DNA of 64,000 nucleotides, from positions 33,126,817 through 33,190,816 of the forward strand of contig NC_092875.1 in the NCBI RefSeq assembly GCF_028372415.1. Reading direction: 5' to 3'. Source of the DNA: Notamacropus eugenii. Its lineage: Eukaryota; Chordata; Mammalia; Diprotodontia; Macropodidae. Below, piece after piece: positions 44,301 to 55,989 of this stretch. The translations under genes were made by a program, and so were the position numbers. Position 1 is the stretch's first letter; every line of letters begins with the position of its first letter. A model generated the notes under the pieces. That model saw only the letters and a list, made by a program, of their open reading frames with translations. It was not told where the DNA came from and searched no databases.

Positions 44301-46181
44301 CCCTTCAACTACCCAGATACTGAGAAAAGTTTCAAGAGTTACAAATACTATCTTTCCATGTAGGAAAGTAAACAGTTCAACTTTAGTAAGTCCCTTGTGA
44401 TTTCTCTTTCCTATTTACCTTTTCATGCTTCTCTTGATTCTTGTGTTTGAAAGTCAAATTTTCTGTTCAGCTCTGGTCTTTTCATCAAGAATGCTTGAAA
44501 GTCCTCTATTTTATTGAATGACCATTTTTTCCCCTGAAGTATTATACTCACTTTTGCTGGGTAGGTGATTCTTGGTTATACTCCTAGTTCCTTTGACTTC
44601 TGGAATATCATATTCCAAACCCTTTGATCCCTTAATGTAGAAGGTGCAAGATCTTGTGTTATCCTGATTCCATTTCCACAATACTCAAATTGTTTCTTTC
44701 TAACTGCTTGCAATATTTTCTCCTCGACCTGGGAACTCTGGAATTTGGCCACAATATTCCTAGGAGTTTCTCTTTCAGGAGGTGATCTGTGGATTCTTTC
44801 AATATTCATTTTGCCCCCTGGTTCTAAAATATCAGGGCAGTTTTCCTTGATAATTTCATGAAAGATGATGTCTAGGCTCTTTTTTAATCATGACTTTCAG
44901 GTAGTCCCATAATTTTTAAATTGTCTCTCCTGGATTTATTTTCCAGGCCAGTAGTTTTTCCAAAGAGACATTTCACATTATTTTTCATTTTTTCATTCTT
45001 TTGGTTTTGTTTTGTAATTTCTTGGTTTCTCACAAAGTCATTAACTTCCATCTGTCCCATTCTAATTTTTAAAGAATTATTTTCTTCAGTGAGTTTTTGA
45101 ACCTCCTTTTCCATTTAGCTAATTCTGCTTTTTAAACATTCTTCTCCTCATTGCCTTTTTGGAGCTCTTTTGCCAATTGAGTCAGCCTATTTTTAAAGGT
45201 GTTATTTTCTTCAGCATTTTTTGGGTCTCCTTTAGCAAGTTGCTGATTCACTTTTTGTAATTTTCTTGCATTGGTCTCATTTCTCTTCCCAATTTTTCCT
45301 CCACCTCTCTTATTTGATTTTCAAAATCCTTTTTGAGCTCTTCCATGGCCTGGCACCATTGCATATTTATTTTGGAGGTTTTGGATGCAGAAACCTTGAC
45401 TTTTACATCTTCCCCTGATGGTAAACATTGTTCTTCCTCATCTGAAAGGTTGAGAGAAAATACCTGTTCACCAAGAAAGTAGTCTTCTATAATCTTACTT
45501 TCCCCCCCTTTTTTGTGCATTTTCCCAACCAATTACTTGACTTTTGGGTCCTTTGTCAAGAGTAGGGTATACTTTGGGGACTGGTAAGATCTCAGTTACT
45601 CCAAGGTGGCATAATCAAGGGAGAGGAGCTTACTGCCTCGCCTGGTTCACTGCTGAGATTCAGATCAGCTGTTCAATTCCCCCAGAGGTTTTAAGTTGAG
45701 GCTCCAACAATGAAAGTTGGCTGCTCCCTGACACAGTCACTGCCACTGCAGCTGCCTTCACCCGCTACTGTTGCAGCTGCCTCTGTCTGGGGCCAGTGCT
45801 AGTCACCTTGTCACAGAGGTGAAAAAACTCTCTCACTGACCTTTGAAGTGTCTTTGGTGCCTGTGGGTTGAGGGATCTGTGAACCTCTGCTGTGGCTGGG
45901 GATTCTGCCCCCAAGGCCTGCTCCAGCCCTGCTGCCCCCTGGCACCACATGGCCAAGGCTGGACTGCACTTGGCTCCATGTCTGGTGCAACAGACCTTTC
46001 CCATTGGCCTTCCAGGTCACCCTGGGCTGGAAATCTCCTCCACTCCATCGTTCTGTGTCTTCTGCTGCTCTAGAATTTGTTGAGAGTCATTCTTTACAGG
46101 CATTTTATGAGTTGTGCAGGAAGAGTTAGAGTATGTGTATCTTTCTACTCCGCCATCTTGGCTTCACCCCCACCCCACTCC
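43396..46181 (-). mobile_element. Complete ORF1-only L1 derivative (HAL1-type)
   Basis: Read on the minus strand: L1-like 5' end ('gccaagatggcggagtagaa' near 46168-46149), GC-richer 5'UTR, ORF1 remnant (about 45532-44480), about 1 kb of 3' sequence, A-rich end at 43440-43396. ORF1 shows a coiled coil (EELKKDFENQIREVEEKL; EVQKLTEENNSLKIRMGQME), then GLENKSRRDNLKIMGLPES (RRM start) and the C-terminal block ERIHRSPPERETPRNI...KILQ.RKKQFEY. No ORF2 endonuclease or RT sequence follows. Flanked by 13-bp perfect duplications at 43383-43395 and 46182-46194. ORF1 is interrupted, so it is not active. HAL1 elements are known in mammals; which marsupial subfamily this is was not checked. Confidence 0.85.
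44265..44297 (+). repeat. (TG)n microsatellite inside the HAL1-type element
   Basis: About 16 TG units in the region 3' of ORF1. Confidence 0.97.
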
Positions 46182-47204
46182 CCAATCTATTTCTTAGCCA
46201 TCACCAGATTGTTTTGATAATTACTGCTTTGTAATACAATTTGAGATCTGGTACAGTTAGACCCCCTTCTTTTGCATTTTTTTCTTTGTAACCCTTGAGC
46301 TTTTGTTCTTCCAGACAAATTTTATTATTATTTTTTCTAGCTCTAGTAAAATCATTTTTTGGTAGTTTTATTGGTATGGCACTGGATAAATAGATTAATT
46401 TAGATAGAATTGTCATTTTTATTATATTGGCTCAGACTGCCCATGAGTAATTAATATTTTTTCAATTGTTTAGCCATGACTTTATTTGTATGAGAAGTGT
46501 TTTATAATTCTTGGGTTTGTTCTGGCAGGTAGACTCCCAAGTATTTTATTTATTTATTTAATTTTATTTATTTTATTGTCTACAGTTATTTTAAATGGAA
46601 TTTCTCTTTCTATCTCTTGCTGCTATATTTTGTTGGTAATATATAGAAATGCTGATGATTTATGAGGGTTTATTTTGGATATTGCAACTTGGCTGAAGTT
46701 GCTAATAATTTCAAGTAGTTTTTAGTTGATTCTCTAGGATTTTCTAAATATAACATCTGTAAAGAGTGATAATTTTGTTTCCTTATTGCCTAATTCTAAT
46801 TCCTTTAGTTTCTTTTTCTTCTCTCATTGCTAGAGCTAACATTTCTAGTATAATATTGAATAGTAGTGATAATAATGGGCATCCTTGCTTCACCTCTGAT
46901 TGTACTGGGGAAGCTTCTAGCTTATCCTCATTATAGATAATGCTTGTTGATGGTTTTAAATAAGTCATACTTATCATTTAGAGGTAATCTCCATTTATTC
47001 TTATATTCTCTAGTGTTTTTAATCGAAATGGGTGCTATATTTTTTCAAAGACTTTTTCTGCATCTATTGAGGTAATCACATGATTTTGGTTGGTTTTATT
47101 ATTGTTATGGTCAGTTATGCTCATAGTTGTCCTACTATTGAACCTTTTTCAATGCATAACAACTCTTGTTCTGCAGCTTAATTCTTAGAAATTGTTTGGG
47201 GTCC

Positions 47205-47330
47205 ATGAGACATGAAATGACTTGCCCAGGGTCACACAGGCCGTATGTCTCAGAGATGAGACTCCAACCTACATCTTCCTACCTTAGAGGCTAGCTTTCT
47301 AGCCACTACTCCACACTGCTTCTTATATAT
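47205..47330 (-). repeat. MIR-type SINE fragment
   Basis: 'gacttgcccagggtcacaca' followed by 'tagccactactccacactgc'. Confidence 0.8.
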
Positions 47331-47719
47331 TGACATTTTTAGAAAGTCTATAAATATGAGATTTTTAAGAAAAAATCTTTGACAATTTCCCTTCCCCTTT
47401 CCTCTGGTTTGTTGTCTTCCTTTGATTTACACCCTTAAATGCTCATGGGATGACTTGGTTGGCTGAATTTCTTGTCAAACTATATTTAAACTGGTTTACC
47501 CCTCCATTGGTTCTCTCTGATTTGGATAATATTTTTCATAATTTGGAATTATCTTTCTTTGTAAAATTTTGCAAAGGCATCTGTATTCCAATCTGGTTTT
47601 GCCAGAGGTCACCGTCTCTCTTTGATTGGCATGTAAGTGAGATGTTTACTGACATCCTCCATGTAGTGTATGAGCCAGTGAAACCAGCCTCCTGGCTGTT
47701 CCTCAAACAAGGCCTGTGT

Positions 47720-47890
47720 ATCTGACTGTGCATCTTCTCTGACTATCCCCCATGCCTGGAATTCTCTCCCTCCTCGCTCGCCTGACTTCCCTCAATTCTC
47801 AGGTAAAGCCCCATATTCTTTGTATCCTTAACACTTAGCCCACAGTGCCTAGCACTTAGTAGGCACTTAAATGCTTACTGACTTGACTAA
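47720..47890 (+). repeat. L2 tail
   Basis: 'ccatgcctggaattctctcc', 'cagtgcctagcacttagtag'. Confidence 0.85.
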
Positions 47891-48625
47891 GGCACTTGTT
47901 GAACTCCTTTGGGTCTCCTTGTTATAACAATGGATTAACACTGGTTAAATTTCAGGATAAACTGACTTCTATCATGTTATCTATTTTTCCTTTTCAGTAA
48001 TTTGCTTAAGTCAGTACTGAGTTATTTCAATTATGAATATCTTTTTCTTATCATTATTCTTTTAGCTTTATGCTAATTTTGGGTTTTGTCCTAATAAGTT
48101 AATGGATTGATTTTACATGGACAATTGATTCAGGAATCATTGCCACAATGGTATTTTAGATTCTGTTAACAGAGAATTAATTTCATGCCAGACTGGTCCA
48201 AGACTGGAGCATCAGGTGTGTTGTTTTCCAGGTAATGTGACTGAAGCACATAGTGCATCTGGACTTTCTTTGAGAGATGGTTTTATAATTCAACATCTAA
48301 AAAAACTGCCTTAATGAGTTGTTCTGAATAATCAAACATTCCAAATTATGGAGGGTAAAAACAATTCAAATCTTTGGAGGAACCGCCCATGTTTGTGTAG
48401 TTTTTATTCTTTTAACAAGATGACAGCAGCAGTTGGGATGAATCAGCCAGACCTGATAAATAAAGTCAGGGACAGGGCAAACTTTAGGAAGGAAAACAAA
48501 AGCAGATCACCCTCAGGAGGCTTGTAGTCTAGTAAAGGAAGCAAAAACTTCCTTAATAACACTAAGTAGGAGTTTTTCCTCATGGCACAGAAAGTACAAA
48601 GTCCAGAGGAAAAGCAGAATGGGCT
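47891..48625. other. Intergenic, repeat-poor
   Basis: AT-rich sequence without recognisable repeats or long frames; see findings for 48110-48480. Confidence 0.45.
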
Positions 48626-48629
48626 GTGT

Positions 48630-49440
48630 GGAGGAGAAGATAGAGTTTAGAGTCAGAGGACCCAAGTTTGAATTTTGCCTAATGGTAATATACTTTGGGA
48701 TTTGTGTATGATTTGATGAACCTCTTAAGCTCTTTGGAACCTAGTTTCCTATTTCTAAAAGATTGGTCTTTAAGGGACTTTCTCCCTCTAATTCCTACAA
48801 GCTTATGATTGCATTGGGGTGGTGGTTGCTGGAGAGGAGAATCAGGAAAAGACTTCATTAGACAGGGGATGTTTGAATTGGGTCTTGAAGTCTATGTTTT
48901 CACAGGTGGAGACAGAGGATCTCAGGATCCTAGATTTAGTGTTGGATGGGACCTCAGAAGCCTTCTAATCCAGTCCCTTCATTTTGTAGAGCCAGTGACT
49001 TGTCCAAGACCTCATAGGTAGCAAGCAATATAGAACTTGAATCTGTTCATCTCACTGCTGAGTCAGCTCTTTGCACTATGCCATGTGCCTCTTCTCTCTA
49101 CCAGCAAACAAAACAGCAGGAGCAAAGGCAAAGAGCTAAGAGGCCACCATGGATAGATGATATACTTAGGGAGGGCTTTGAATGTAGAAAGTAAAGACCA
49201 GAAGAATGAAGGACAGTCTTGAAAAAGATCCTCACCAGTATGGAAGAAGGTCTGTAAAGGTGATATGAATAATGGGAGAAATAGGTAGAGAATAAGGAAA
49301 GTCACTAAAGCTGTGAGAGGAGAATTTTGAGAAGTAGATTGTTGAATAGCGTCTCAAAGTATGTAGTGAGAATGAAGACTGAAGATGAGTCCATTTGGCT
49401 TGATCAAATATCATTAGATATTTTTTGAAAATATAAGTGG
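48630..49440. repeat. MIR (sense), antisense L2, nested MIR
   Basis: 48630-48830 sense MIR; 48830-49440 antisense L2 ('gggatgtttgaattgggtct', 'ggagggctttgaatgtagaa'); 48915-49085 antisense MIR ('agccagtgacttgtccaaga') lies within it. Confidence 0.65.
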
Positions 49441-49589
49441 GGGGGACAGGAGATAGGTTGCATCAGATCATCTTTGAGGTGACTTCAGTTTTTAGATATG
49501 AAGAATACTCCATTTGTACATCTGAATGTTGAGTTGACAATGCCCAAGCCCATTGCTTCCCGGAGTCTGGACTGTCTGAAAAGAAGCAG

Positions 49590-49760
49590 ATCCTTGTTTT
49601 AGAATTAGGATCATAGATTGAGAGCTGAACAGGGCCTCAGATGTCATCTACCCAGTCTCACCCCCTCATTTTACAGATGAAGAAACTGAGGCCCCAAGAC
49701 TTGCTAAAGTGAAGCCAAGCAGGTTTCCAATAGAGGTCCCATTGAAGATTTAAGGCACTT
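49590..49760 (-). repeat. MIR-type SINE
   Basis: 'ctcattttacagatgaagaa' and 'actgaggccccaagacttgc'. Confidence 0.85.
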
Positions 49761-49782
49761 CTCATGTTACAGCATGGTAAGT

Positions 49783-50769
49783 TTTATTTCAGGTAAACAC
49801 CACTATTTATAAGGAGTACATGGATAAAGTTTCATTGGGTCGGAAAAGGTCTTTTTGGCTTATGGATGATTATAGGGTCTCATCTGAATAACTGGTTAAA
49901 TAAACAGGTCTTCCTTGAGAGGGATGGAAGTTACATTCTAAAAATGGAATAATTTTAGGGAAATCAAATGCTAAAGTGTGGGGAGTTCCTGAAGGTTAGG
50001 TCTTACAAAAGTCAATTCAATTCAAAAGCCATTTATTAAGCATCTGCTCTGTGTCAAGCACTGTGCTAAGCATTGGGGATAAAAAGAGAGGTAAAAGACA
50101 TATCCTGCCCTCAAGGAGCTTACAGTCTAACAGGGAAGACAACATGCAAACAAATGTATACAAAGTGCGTTATATTCAAGGATAAATAGGAAATCATTAA
50201 CAGAGGGAAGGCACTGGAATTAAGAAGGGCTGGGAAAGGCTTCCTGTAGGAGGTTTAGTTGGGACTTAAAGGAAGCCGAGGAGGTCAGTAGGTGGAGATA
50301 AGGAGCAAGATCATGGCCAGGCCACCAGAGAGAATGCTGGAGGTGAGAGATGGAATGTCTTGCTCATGGAACAGCCAGGAGGCCAGTGTCACTGGATGGA
50401 AGAGTATGTGGCGGGGAGGAAGGTATAGGAAGACTGGAAGGGTAGGAGGGGGCCGGGTGATGAAGGGCTTTGAATGACAAATATGCAGAGACCTCTGATC
50501 AAAGGCAGGTGGGGTATGGTGGAAAGAGCTCTAGATATGAAGTCAGGAGAGACATAGATTCTAATCCTGCCTTTGACACAGGCTTGCTTGGTGATGATGA
50601 GCAAGTTATTTTACTTCTCTTAGCCTCTGTTTTCTTCATCTGTAAAAATGGAGGTAATAATGATACCTTCAGTCCTTGCCTGCCTGGATTGTGTGACTGA
50701 GTATATAAGGTGCATGGCAAACCTGATGGTGCTATCTCTATGTGTGCTGTCACTGGGATTGCTAAGGCA
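49783..50769 (-). other. OAS2: Probable OAS2 3'UTR with two candidate poly(A) signals
   Basis: Inference only. On the minus strand the first AATAAA hexamers after the stop are at 50037-50032, inside the 3' tail of an antisense L2, and at 49788-49783 in non-repeat sequence. The interval also includes a MIR (50510-50700). No transcript evidence is available, so the real end could lie elsewhere. Confidence 0.3.
50015..50700. repeat. Antisense L2 3' end then sense MIR, within the likely OAS2 3'UTR
   Basis: L2 50015-50500: 'gccatttattaagcatctgc', 'ctgccctcaaggagcttaca', 'ggccagtgtcactggatgga', 'tgaagggctttgaatgacaa', a long well-kept copy. MIR 50510-50700: 'tgagcaagttattttacttc'. Confidence 0.9.
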
Positions 50770-50950
50770 CTATCCCAGCACTGCAGAAGTTCTCACCAGC
50801 ACTGGCCAGGGCTCAACAGCATCAAAGTTCCCTGTCTTGAAGCAGAGAGAAGATGACCAGATTTCAGCTTCATGAGCCAAGAGGTGCCAGCACCAACGGT
50901 TTCCTCCACCAACATCTGTAGTAGGGTCAGCTGGATCCAGGATCACAGGC
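50770..50950 (-). CDS. OAS2: OAS2, terminal coding exon with stop codon
   Basis: Acceptor TTTAG is at 50955-50951; the exon supplies 1 nt to the split Arg codon, then 59 codons and TAG at 50772-50770. It reads PVILDPADPTTDVGGG, NRWCWHLLAHEAEIW, LCFKTGN and ends PVLVRTSAVLG. VILDPADPT and the GGG(D/N)RWCWHLLA(K/H)EA stretch identify OAS2 rather than OAS1 or OAS3, whose corresponding segments differ. It is too split by frame to stand out as a long open reading frame. The C-terminal tail is longer than the human ending (WKVPVKVI) and of unrelated sequence after the final Pro-Trp. Downstream 3'UTR sequence enters a MIR and an L2 copy almost at once. Confidence 0.92.
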
Positions 50951-50964
50951 CTAAATAGACAATT

Positions 50965-51720
50965 AATTAATCATTCAGCAATTACTTATTAAGTAATTAT
51001 TATGTGCCAGAGACTATGTTATATCTTCCATACATATATAAAAATAGAATGGAAACAATCTTTACCCTCCAGGAGCTTATAATTGATAGATATAGGTATG
51101 TACAAAATATATATGAATTAAATATAAGGTAACTTTGGGGAGTAGATACTTGTAACAGGAATGAGGGTAGCCTAGGAAAGACTTTATGTGGAAATTGACA
51201 TTTGATCCGAATCTTGAAGGAAACTTGGGATTCTAAGAGGTGGAAGTAAGAAGGGATGGCATTCCAGGCATGGGGAACGGCCAGGGTAAAGTCACAGAGG
51301 TAGGAGGTGGTGAGGAATATATGAAGAACGGTAAAATAAGGGCCAGTTTTGATGAACTATAGAGTGTATGAAGGTGAGAAATATGTAGTAAGGCCAGAAA
51401 TATAGGTTCAAGTCAGATTGTAAAGGACTTTAAATATCAAACAAAGAAATTTCTATTTAATCCTACTGTGAATAGGGGGCCATTAGAATTTATTGAGGAG
51501 AGAAATGACATGGTGAGACTTTTGCTTTAGGAAAATAATTGTGTGAAGGCAATTGTGTGAAGAATAGATTGCAATAGGAGGAGAATTGGGTCAGCAAGGT
51601 CAGTTGGAAAGATCAACAAAGAAGTAGAGGATCAAACAGGTAATTAAGTTCCATTGTGCTGGGTGCTGAGGATACAAATAAAGTCATTGAAGTGATCCCT
51701 ACTCACAGGGAGATTAGATT
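50965..51720 (-). repeat. Antisense L2 in the last OAS2 intron
   Basis: 'agcaattacttattaagtaa', 'accctccaggagcttataat', 'atggcattccaggcatgggg', 'gtaaaggactttaaatatca'. Confidence 0.85.
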
Positions 51721-51949
51721 CCAATGAGGAATGTTCAGAAGAGATGTAAAAACAAATCATTCCTCTCCAGGCTCCACTTCAAACTTTCTCTACCACCCCA
51801 AAGTCCCACCCCAGTCTTGGAATTCACACATGGAAGTAATCTGTGATCTTATCCTCACTTTGGATGATTCCTCCCATAATTTCCATTTAAGGGGGACACC
51901 CAGGCCAGCTAGGTCTTATTTCTGCAGAGATCTTGACTTTCTCTAGCAT

Positions 51950-52870
51950 GAACCTCTCTCTCTCTCTCTCTCTCTTTCTCTTCTCTTCCTTTCTCCTTTC
52001 TCGCTACCATTTCCTTATGTCTGTCTGTCTCTCCTTCCTCTCTGTCTCCCTCCCTTTCTCTTTCTTTGAGGGTAGAGACTATCTCTCCACTTATATTTGT
52101 ATGCTTAGTACCCGCACCAAAGCAAGCCCTAATAAATGCTTCTCAGTGACTGAAATGCAAATCAATCCAAAGTAGTTAAATATAAGATCGCTGGAGAGAG
52201 AGGGTGCCAGCAGCTGGAGGGAGCATGAAAGACTTCCATGTAGAAGGTGGTGCTCAAGTTATATATATTCAAGGCAGAAAGGAATTTTTTGAGGTGGACA
52301 TTAGGAGAGAGTACACGTTGCACATAGAGAATAGCCAGTGTGAAGGCAGAGGAGAGACTGGAGTGTTGTGTGCAAGGAATGGAGAGGCCAGTTTGTCTGG
52401 ATATTCAAATGTGAGAGAGGGAAGAATGTTTGACAAGGCTGGTAAGATAGTTTGGGACCACTTAGTGAAGGTCTTTAAAAGCTAAACAGAGGAGTTTCCA
52501 TTTGGTACTAGAGGTAGCAGGAAGCCACAGAAGTTGAGTGAGTTAACTCGAGAGTGGCATAGTTCAGTTTGGACTCAAGAAAAGTAGTGGTGTGGAGAAT
52601 GGACTGGCATGGATAAAGACTCACTGTCAGGGAGACCAATTTGGAGACTCATGCAACTATCTAGGTGAAAGGCAGTAAGGGTTAAGGTGGTGGCTGTGTG
52701 AGGAGAGAGAAGCAATTGGATGAGAGAGATGTTGCGAAGACAGAAACGGCAACAGATTGGATGTGTGGGGCAAGGGAGAATGAAGAGTCCATGATAATGC
52801 TGAGACTATGACCCTGGGAGACTGGAAGGACAGGAATACCTTAGCCAGAAACAGGCAAGTTGAAGAGGTT
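51950..52870. repeat. (CT)n tract, sense L2 tail, antisense L2
   Basis: 51950-52075 CT-rich; 52070-52150 sense L2 tail ('gcttagtacccgcaccaaag'); 52190-52870 antisense L2 ('gaagggaatgtttgacaagg'-type blocks, 'aggagtttccatttggtact'). Confidence 0.75.
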
Positions 52871-53460
52871 TGAAGGTAAGTAAAAAATCACATTTCTATA
52901 AAAATAATATTAATGAAATAAAAATTAATATAATAATATTAATTTAATTTAAATAAACCATATTAATGTTGCTATATAACAGTTTAAGGCATGGGAGGGG
53001 AAAAATTGGCATTTTTTTCTTTGTCTCTTCCACTCCCTTTTCTCCTCCTAATTCACTTCTTGCCCTACTCTGTTTCCTTTCACCCTGGTGAAGGGTAAGG
53101 TACAACTATGGGCTAAAATCTGAATGATTTTATAAGTCTATGAAAATTCTGGGTCTTCAAAGACAGGCCTTCAGCTTTCCTCCTGATGGTCTGAAGTTCC
53201 TTAGATCTCTTCTGAATCTAAACTTTAGGTTATTTCCGTCCTGGAGAGATCAGCAGAGAATATCCAGGGTCCCCCTTATCTGTCTTGCTCCTTTGCTCTT
53301 CACCATGATGACATTATTTTGTATAACCCATATGGAATATTCTTGGGTTCTCCCTTTAGAGGTAGTTTCCCTATCTGGGCCTATCCTGTTTTTTTTTTTA
53401 ATCCAACCTCACATAGGGTATCATCACCTCAAAGGGCTTAGGGGTCTGAGTCACTGACAT
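52871..53460. other. OAS2 intron, unassigned
   Basis: AT-rich patch at 52895-52965, then unique-looking sequence leading to the donor of the upstream exon. Confidence 0.45.
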
Positions 53461-53508
53461 TGGGTTTAGGGGTCAGGGAAGAGCAATGATCTGGTTTGCA
53501 ATGGGTAC

Positions 53509-53747
53509 CTGGGTTTCTTGAGCTGTTTCAAGAGGAAATTCCTGATGAATTCATCCTGAAAATCATAGTTGACTATCCAGTAGACACAGAGCTTTTGGTA
53601 CTGCATAATTAATTTCAGGACCGTCAGGAAGCCTTTAGCTGTGTCAAAATCTGTCATCCCATTACCTTGCTCCCAGGCATAGACTGTCAGAAGTTCTAGG
53701 GCATACTTTGGAGGGAGGGACCCTTTCTTCTTTAATTTCCTATGACA
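53509..53747 (-). CDS. OAS2: OAS2, C-terminal unit, OAS1_C-type exon
   Basis: Starts at codon phase 0 after acceptor AG (53749-53748) and ends with 2 nt of an Arg codon at donor AG|GTACCC (intron from 53508). It encodes [59 protein letters not shown] and [20 protein letters not shown] plus YAWEQG is the start of the C-terminal helical OAS1_C domain; the match to the human OAS2 second unit ([20 protein letters not shown]) is near perfect. The CFK trimerisation motif of OAS1 is not expected here. The open frame upstream of the acceptor is intron. The 2.6-kb intron that follows is largely antisense L2. Confidence 0.94.
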
Positions 53748-53749
53748 CT

Positions 53750-54120
53750 GAAGGCCAAGAAAGAAAACAGAAACAATGTGAAGGAAATAGAATTCATTCA
53801 ATCCTGTCATTTCCATACAGTAGCCCAGACTATGGCTCAAAGGATGAAGGTACAAAAGGCCATCTGGTGTACTAGGCCACAAGACCCAGCACTGAGGGGT
53901 AGTTACTTCTCTCCTGCTTGAGAAGTGGGTGTTTCTAGATATTCAGCTGCTTACAAGAAGTGCAAATGTGTTGCTCCTCTGAGGTAGAACCTGGGGTAGG
54001 ATAAGCAAAGAAACAGATGTTTGGTCTCTGTTAAGTGCCCATAGCAGTTGGAAATGGGGAAGTTTTCTCATGTTGAGTAGGATGGAGAGATCTCTAGGCA
54101 AAAGGTGGGGTTGTACTGGA
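53750..54120. other. OAS2 intron, unassigned
   Basis: Intron sequence adjoining the acceptor at 53748; no repeat recognised. Confidence 0.4.
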
Positions 54121-54124
54121 TGTT

Positions 54125-54660
54125 CTTCCTTTTTTAAAAAAATTTAAAAGCTTTTACTTTTTCCAATTACATGTAGAAACAATTTTCAACATTCATTTTT
54201 TTTAAAGATTTTGGGTTCCAAATTTTTCTCCTTTCCCTCCCCTTCCCCAAGACTTGCTGTCTGACATAAGTTATACATGTGCAACCGTATAAAACATATT
54301 TCCATATTGGTCATGTTGTGAAAGAAGAAACAACAAAAGAAAAAAAAAACATGAAAAGAAGATGAAAAAGTGAAAATAGTATGCTTTGGTCTGCATTCAG
54401 ATTCCATAGTTCTTTCTCTGTTGTAGATCGCATTTTCCATCATGAGTCTTTTGGAATAGTCTCGCATTGTTATATTGCAGAGAAGAGCTAAGTCAGTCAT
54501 AGCCGATCATCACACAGTGTGACTGTTACTGTGATCAACGTTCTCCTGGTTCTGCTCATTTCACTCAGCATCAGTTCAGGTAGGTCTTTCCAGATTTTTC
54601 TGAAATCTGCCTGCTCGTCATTATAGCACAATAGTATTCCATCACATTCATAAACCACAA
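54125..54660 (-). repeat. Antisense L1 3' end
   Basis: 'ttccaattacatgtagaaac', 'ttgggttccaaatttttctc', 'attggtcatgttgtgaaaga', 'ctgcattcagattccatagt', 'gcagagaagagctaagtcag'. Confidence 0.9.
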
Positions 54661-54964
54661 CTTATTCAGTCATTTTCCAATTGAAGGGATCTGTATGTTC
54701 TTTCTAACAAAAACATTTGAGAATCATCTGAATTTACGTGCTAATCTCTGGGGAGAAACTAACAGTAAGACATGTTGACTCCCATATTTCTTCCTAACCT
54801 TCTTCTAGATAAGCATCCACATTAACTAAATATGTGTAATTATCAACAGATATCTGTTTGTATCTCTATTTAGATAGATAGTACTAGAATATTCTCCCTT
54901 TTATCTTCTGCCTTTTATATAATTCCTGGCTTCCTTTAAAACCCAGTTCAAATGTTAATTTTAT
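54661..54964. other. OAS2 intron, unassigned
   Basis: Short unassigned interval between L1 and L2 copies. Confidence 0.4.
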
Positions 54965-55985
54965 AGAAAGAGTGCAAGAAGAATAAAATAAGCTTAGACT
55001 ACTAAACCAGACTGGGATCAGATTAGGGAAGATCCTAGTAACAAAGAAGAAATTTATGTCTTATAATCATGTCAGAAATGTGGAGCTATGGTAGAGTTTT
55101 GATCAGGGGAATACTACGGTCATATTCATATTCAATGAGATTATTCTGGCAGGAAAAAAGGAATGGATTAAGGTGGGAGAGAGGAATCAGAGAGATCAAC
55201 TAGAAGGCTATAATAATCGTCAAGGTAAGAGTGATGAGCATAGTGGCTGTGGGAATAGAGAGAAGGTAAGAGATTGGAGAAATTTCATGGAAATTTTTGA
55301 GGGAGAGGTAAGAATCAAAGGTGATTGATTCTGAGCTGTGAAGTCTGGGTGGTTGGGAAGATAATGGGACCATCGACAGAAACAGAGATGTTGAGGTGGT
55401 GATGGGGGAGATGATAAATTCACTTTGGGATGTATTGACTTTGAGGTTCTAGTGAAACATCTAGTTGATTGATGTTTAGGTAAATCATTTGTAGAGAAGC
55501 AATCATTGAACCTGTAGAGTGAAGGAGAAGAGGAGAGAGTGTAGGAGAGAGCAATGGAGAATCACCTACATTTAGAGGACAGGAGGGGGATGGTGAATGA
55601 TAGAGATTAAGAAGGATTGATTGGGCAGATTGGAGGACTATCAGGAGAGAACATTATCACAGAGGGCCATACATAGAAGAGAGGCTTGTCAGTGGTGTAG
55701 AAAATTGGAAATTGTCAAGGGTGGATACAGGCCAAGAAAAGGATGGTGGTTTTAACAATAAATGGTCATTGGTGACCTTTAAGAGTATTTTCAGCATAAT
55801 AATGATATTAGAAGTCTGATTCCAATGGATTGAGGAGTGATTAAGCAAGTATAAATGACTTTTCCCAAGAGTTTAGCAGTGAAATGGCTAGGGAGTGATA
55901 AAGAACTGCAGAATGAGGGGATGGCAAGGTAAAGGGGGACATGGAAATGTTTGTATACATTAGAGACAAGCTTATAATTCTGGAT
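54965..55985 (-). repeat. Antisense L2, internal part
   Basis: 'ttattctggcaggaaaaaag', 'gtgattgattctgagctgtg', 'ctttgggatgtattgacttt', 'tggtcattggtgacctttaa', 'tgattccaatggattgagga' follow L2 order for about 1 kb, covering RT-coding and upstream sequence. Confidence 0.8.
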
Positions 55986-55989
55986 GATT

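Larger units (their letters stand above)
42080..47170 (-). repeat. Antisense L1 (ORF2 RT to 3' end), split by a HAL1-type element
   Basis: Host L1 segments are 42080-43395 and 46182-47170. The left part encodes the ORF2 C-terminus (EWLNKLWYMIVMAYYCSIRN); the right part includes RT (KLEASPVQSEVKQGCPLLSL at about 46830-46900). Removing the insert makes the L1 sequence continuous across ccaatctatttct. The 5' part beyond RT is absent, and the frame is broken. Confidence 0.9.
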
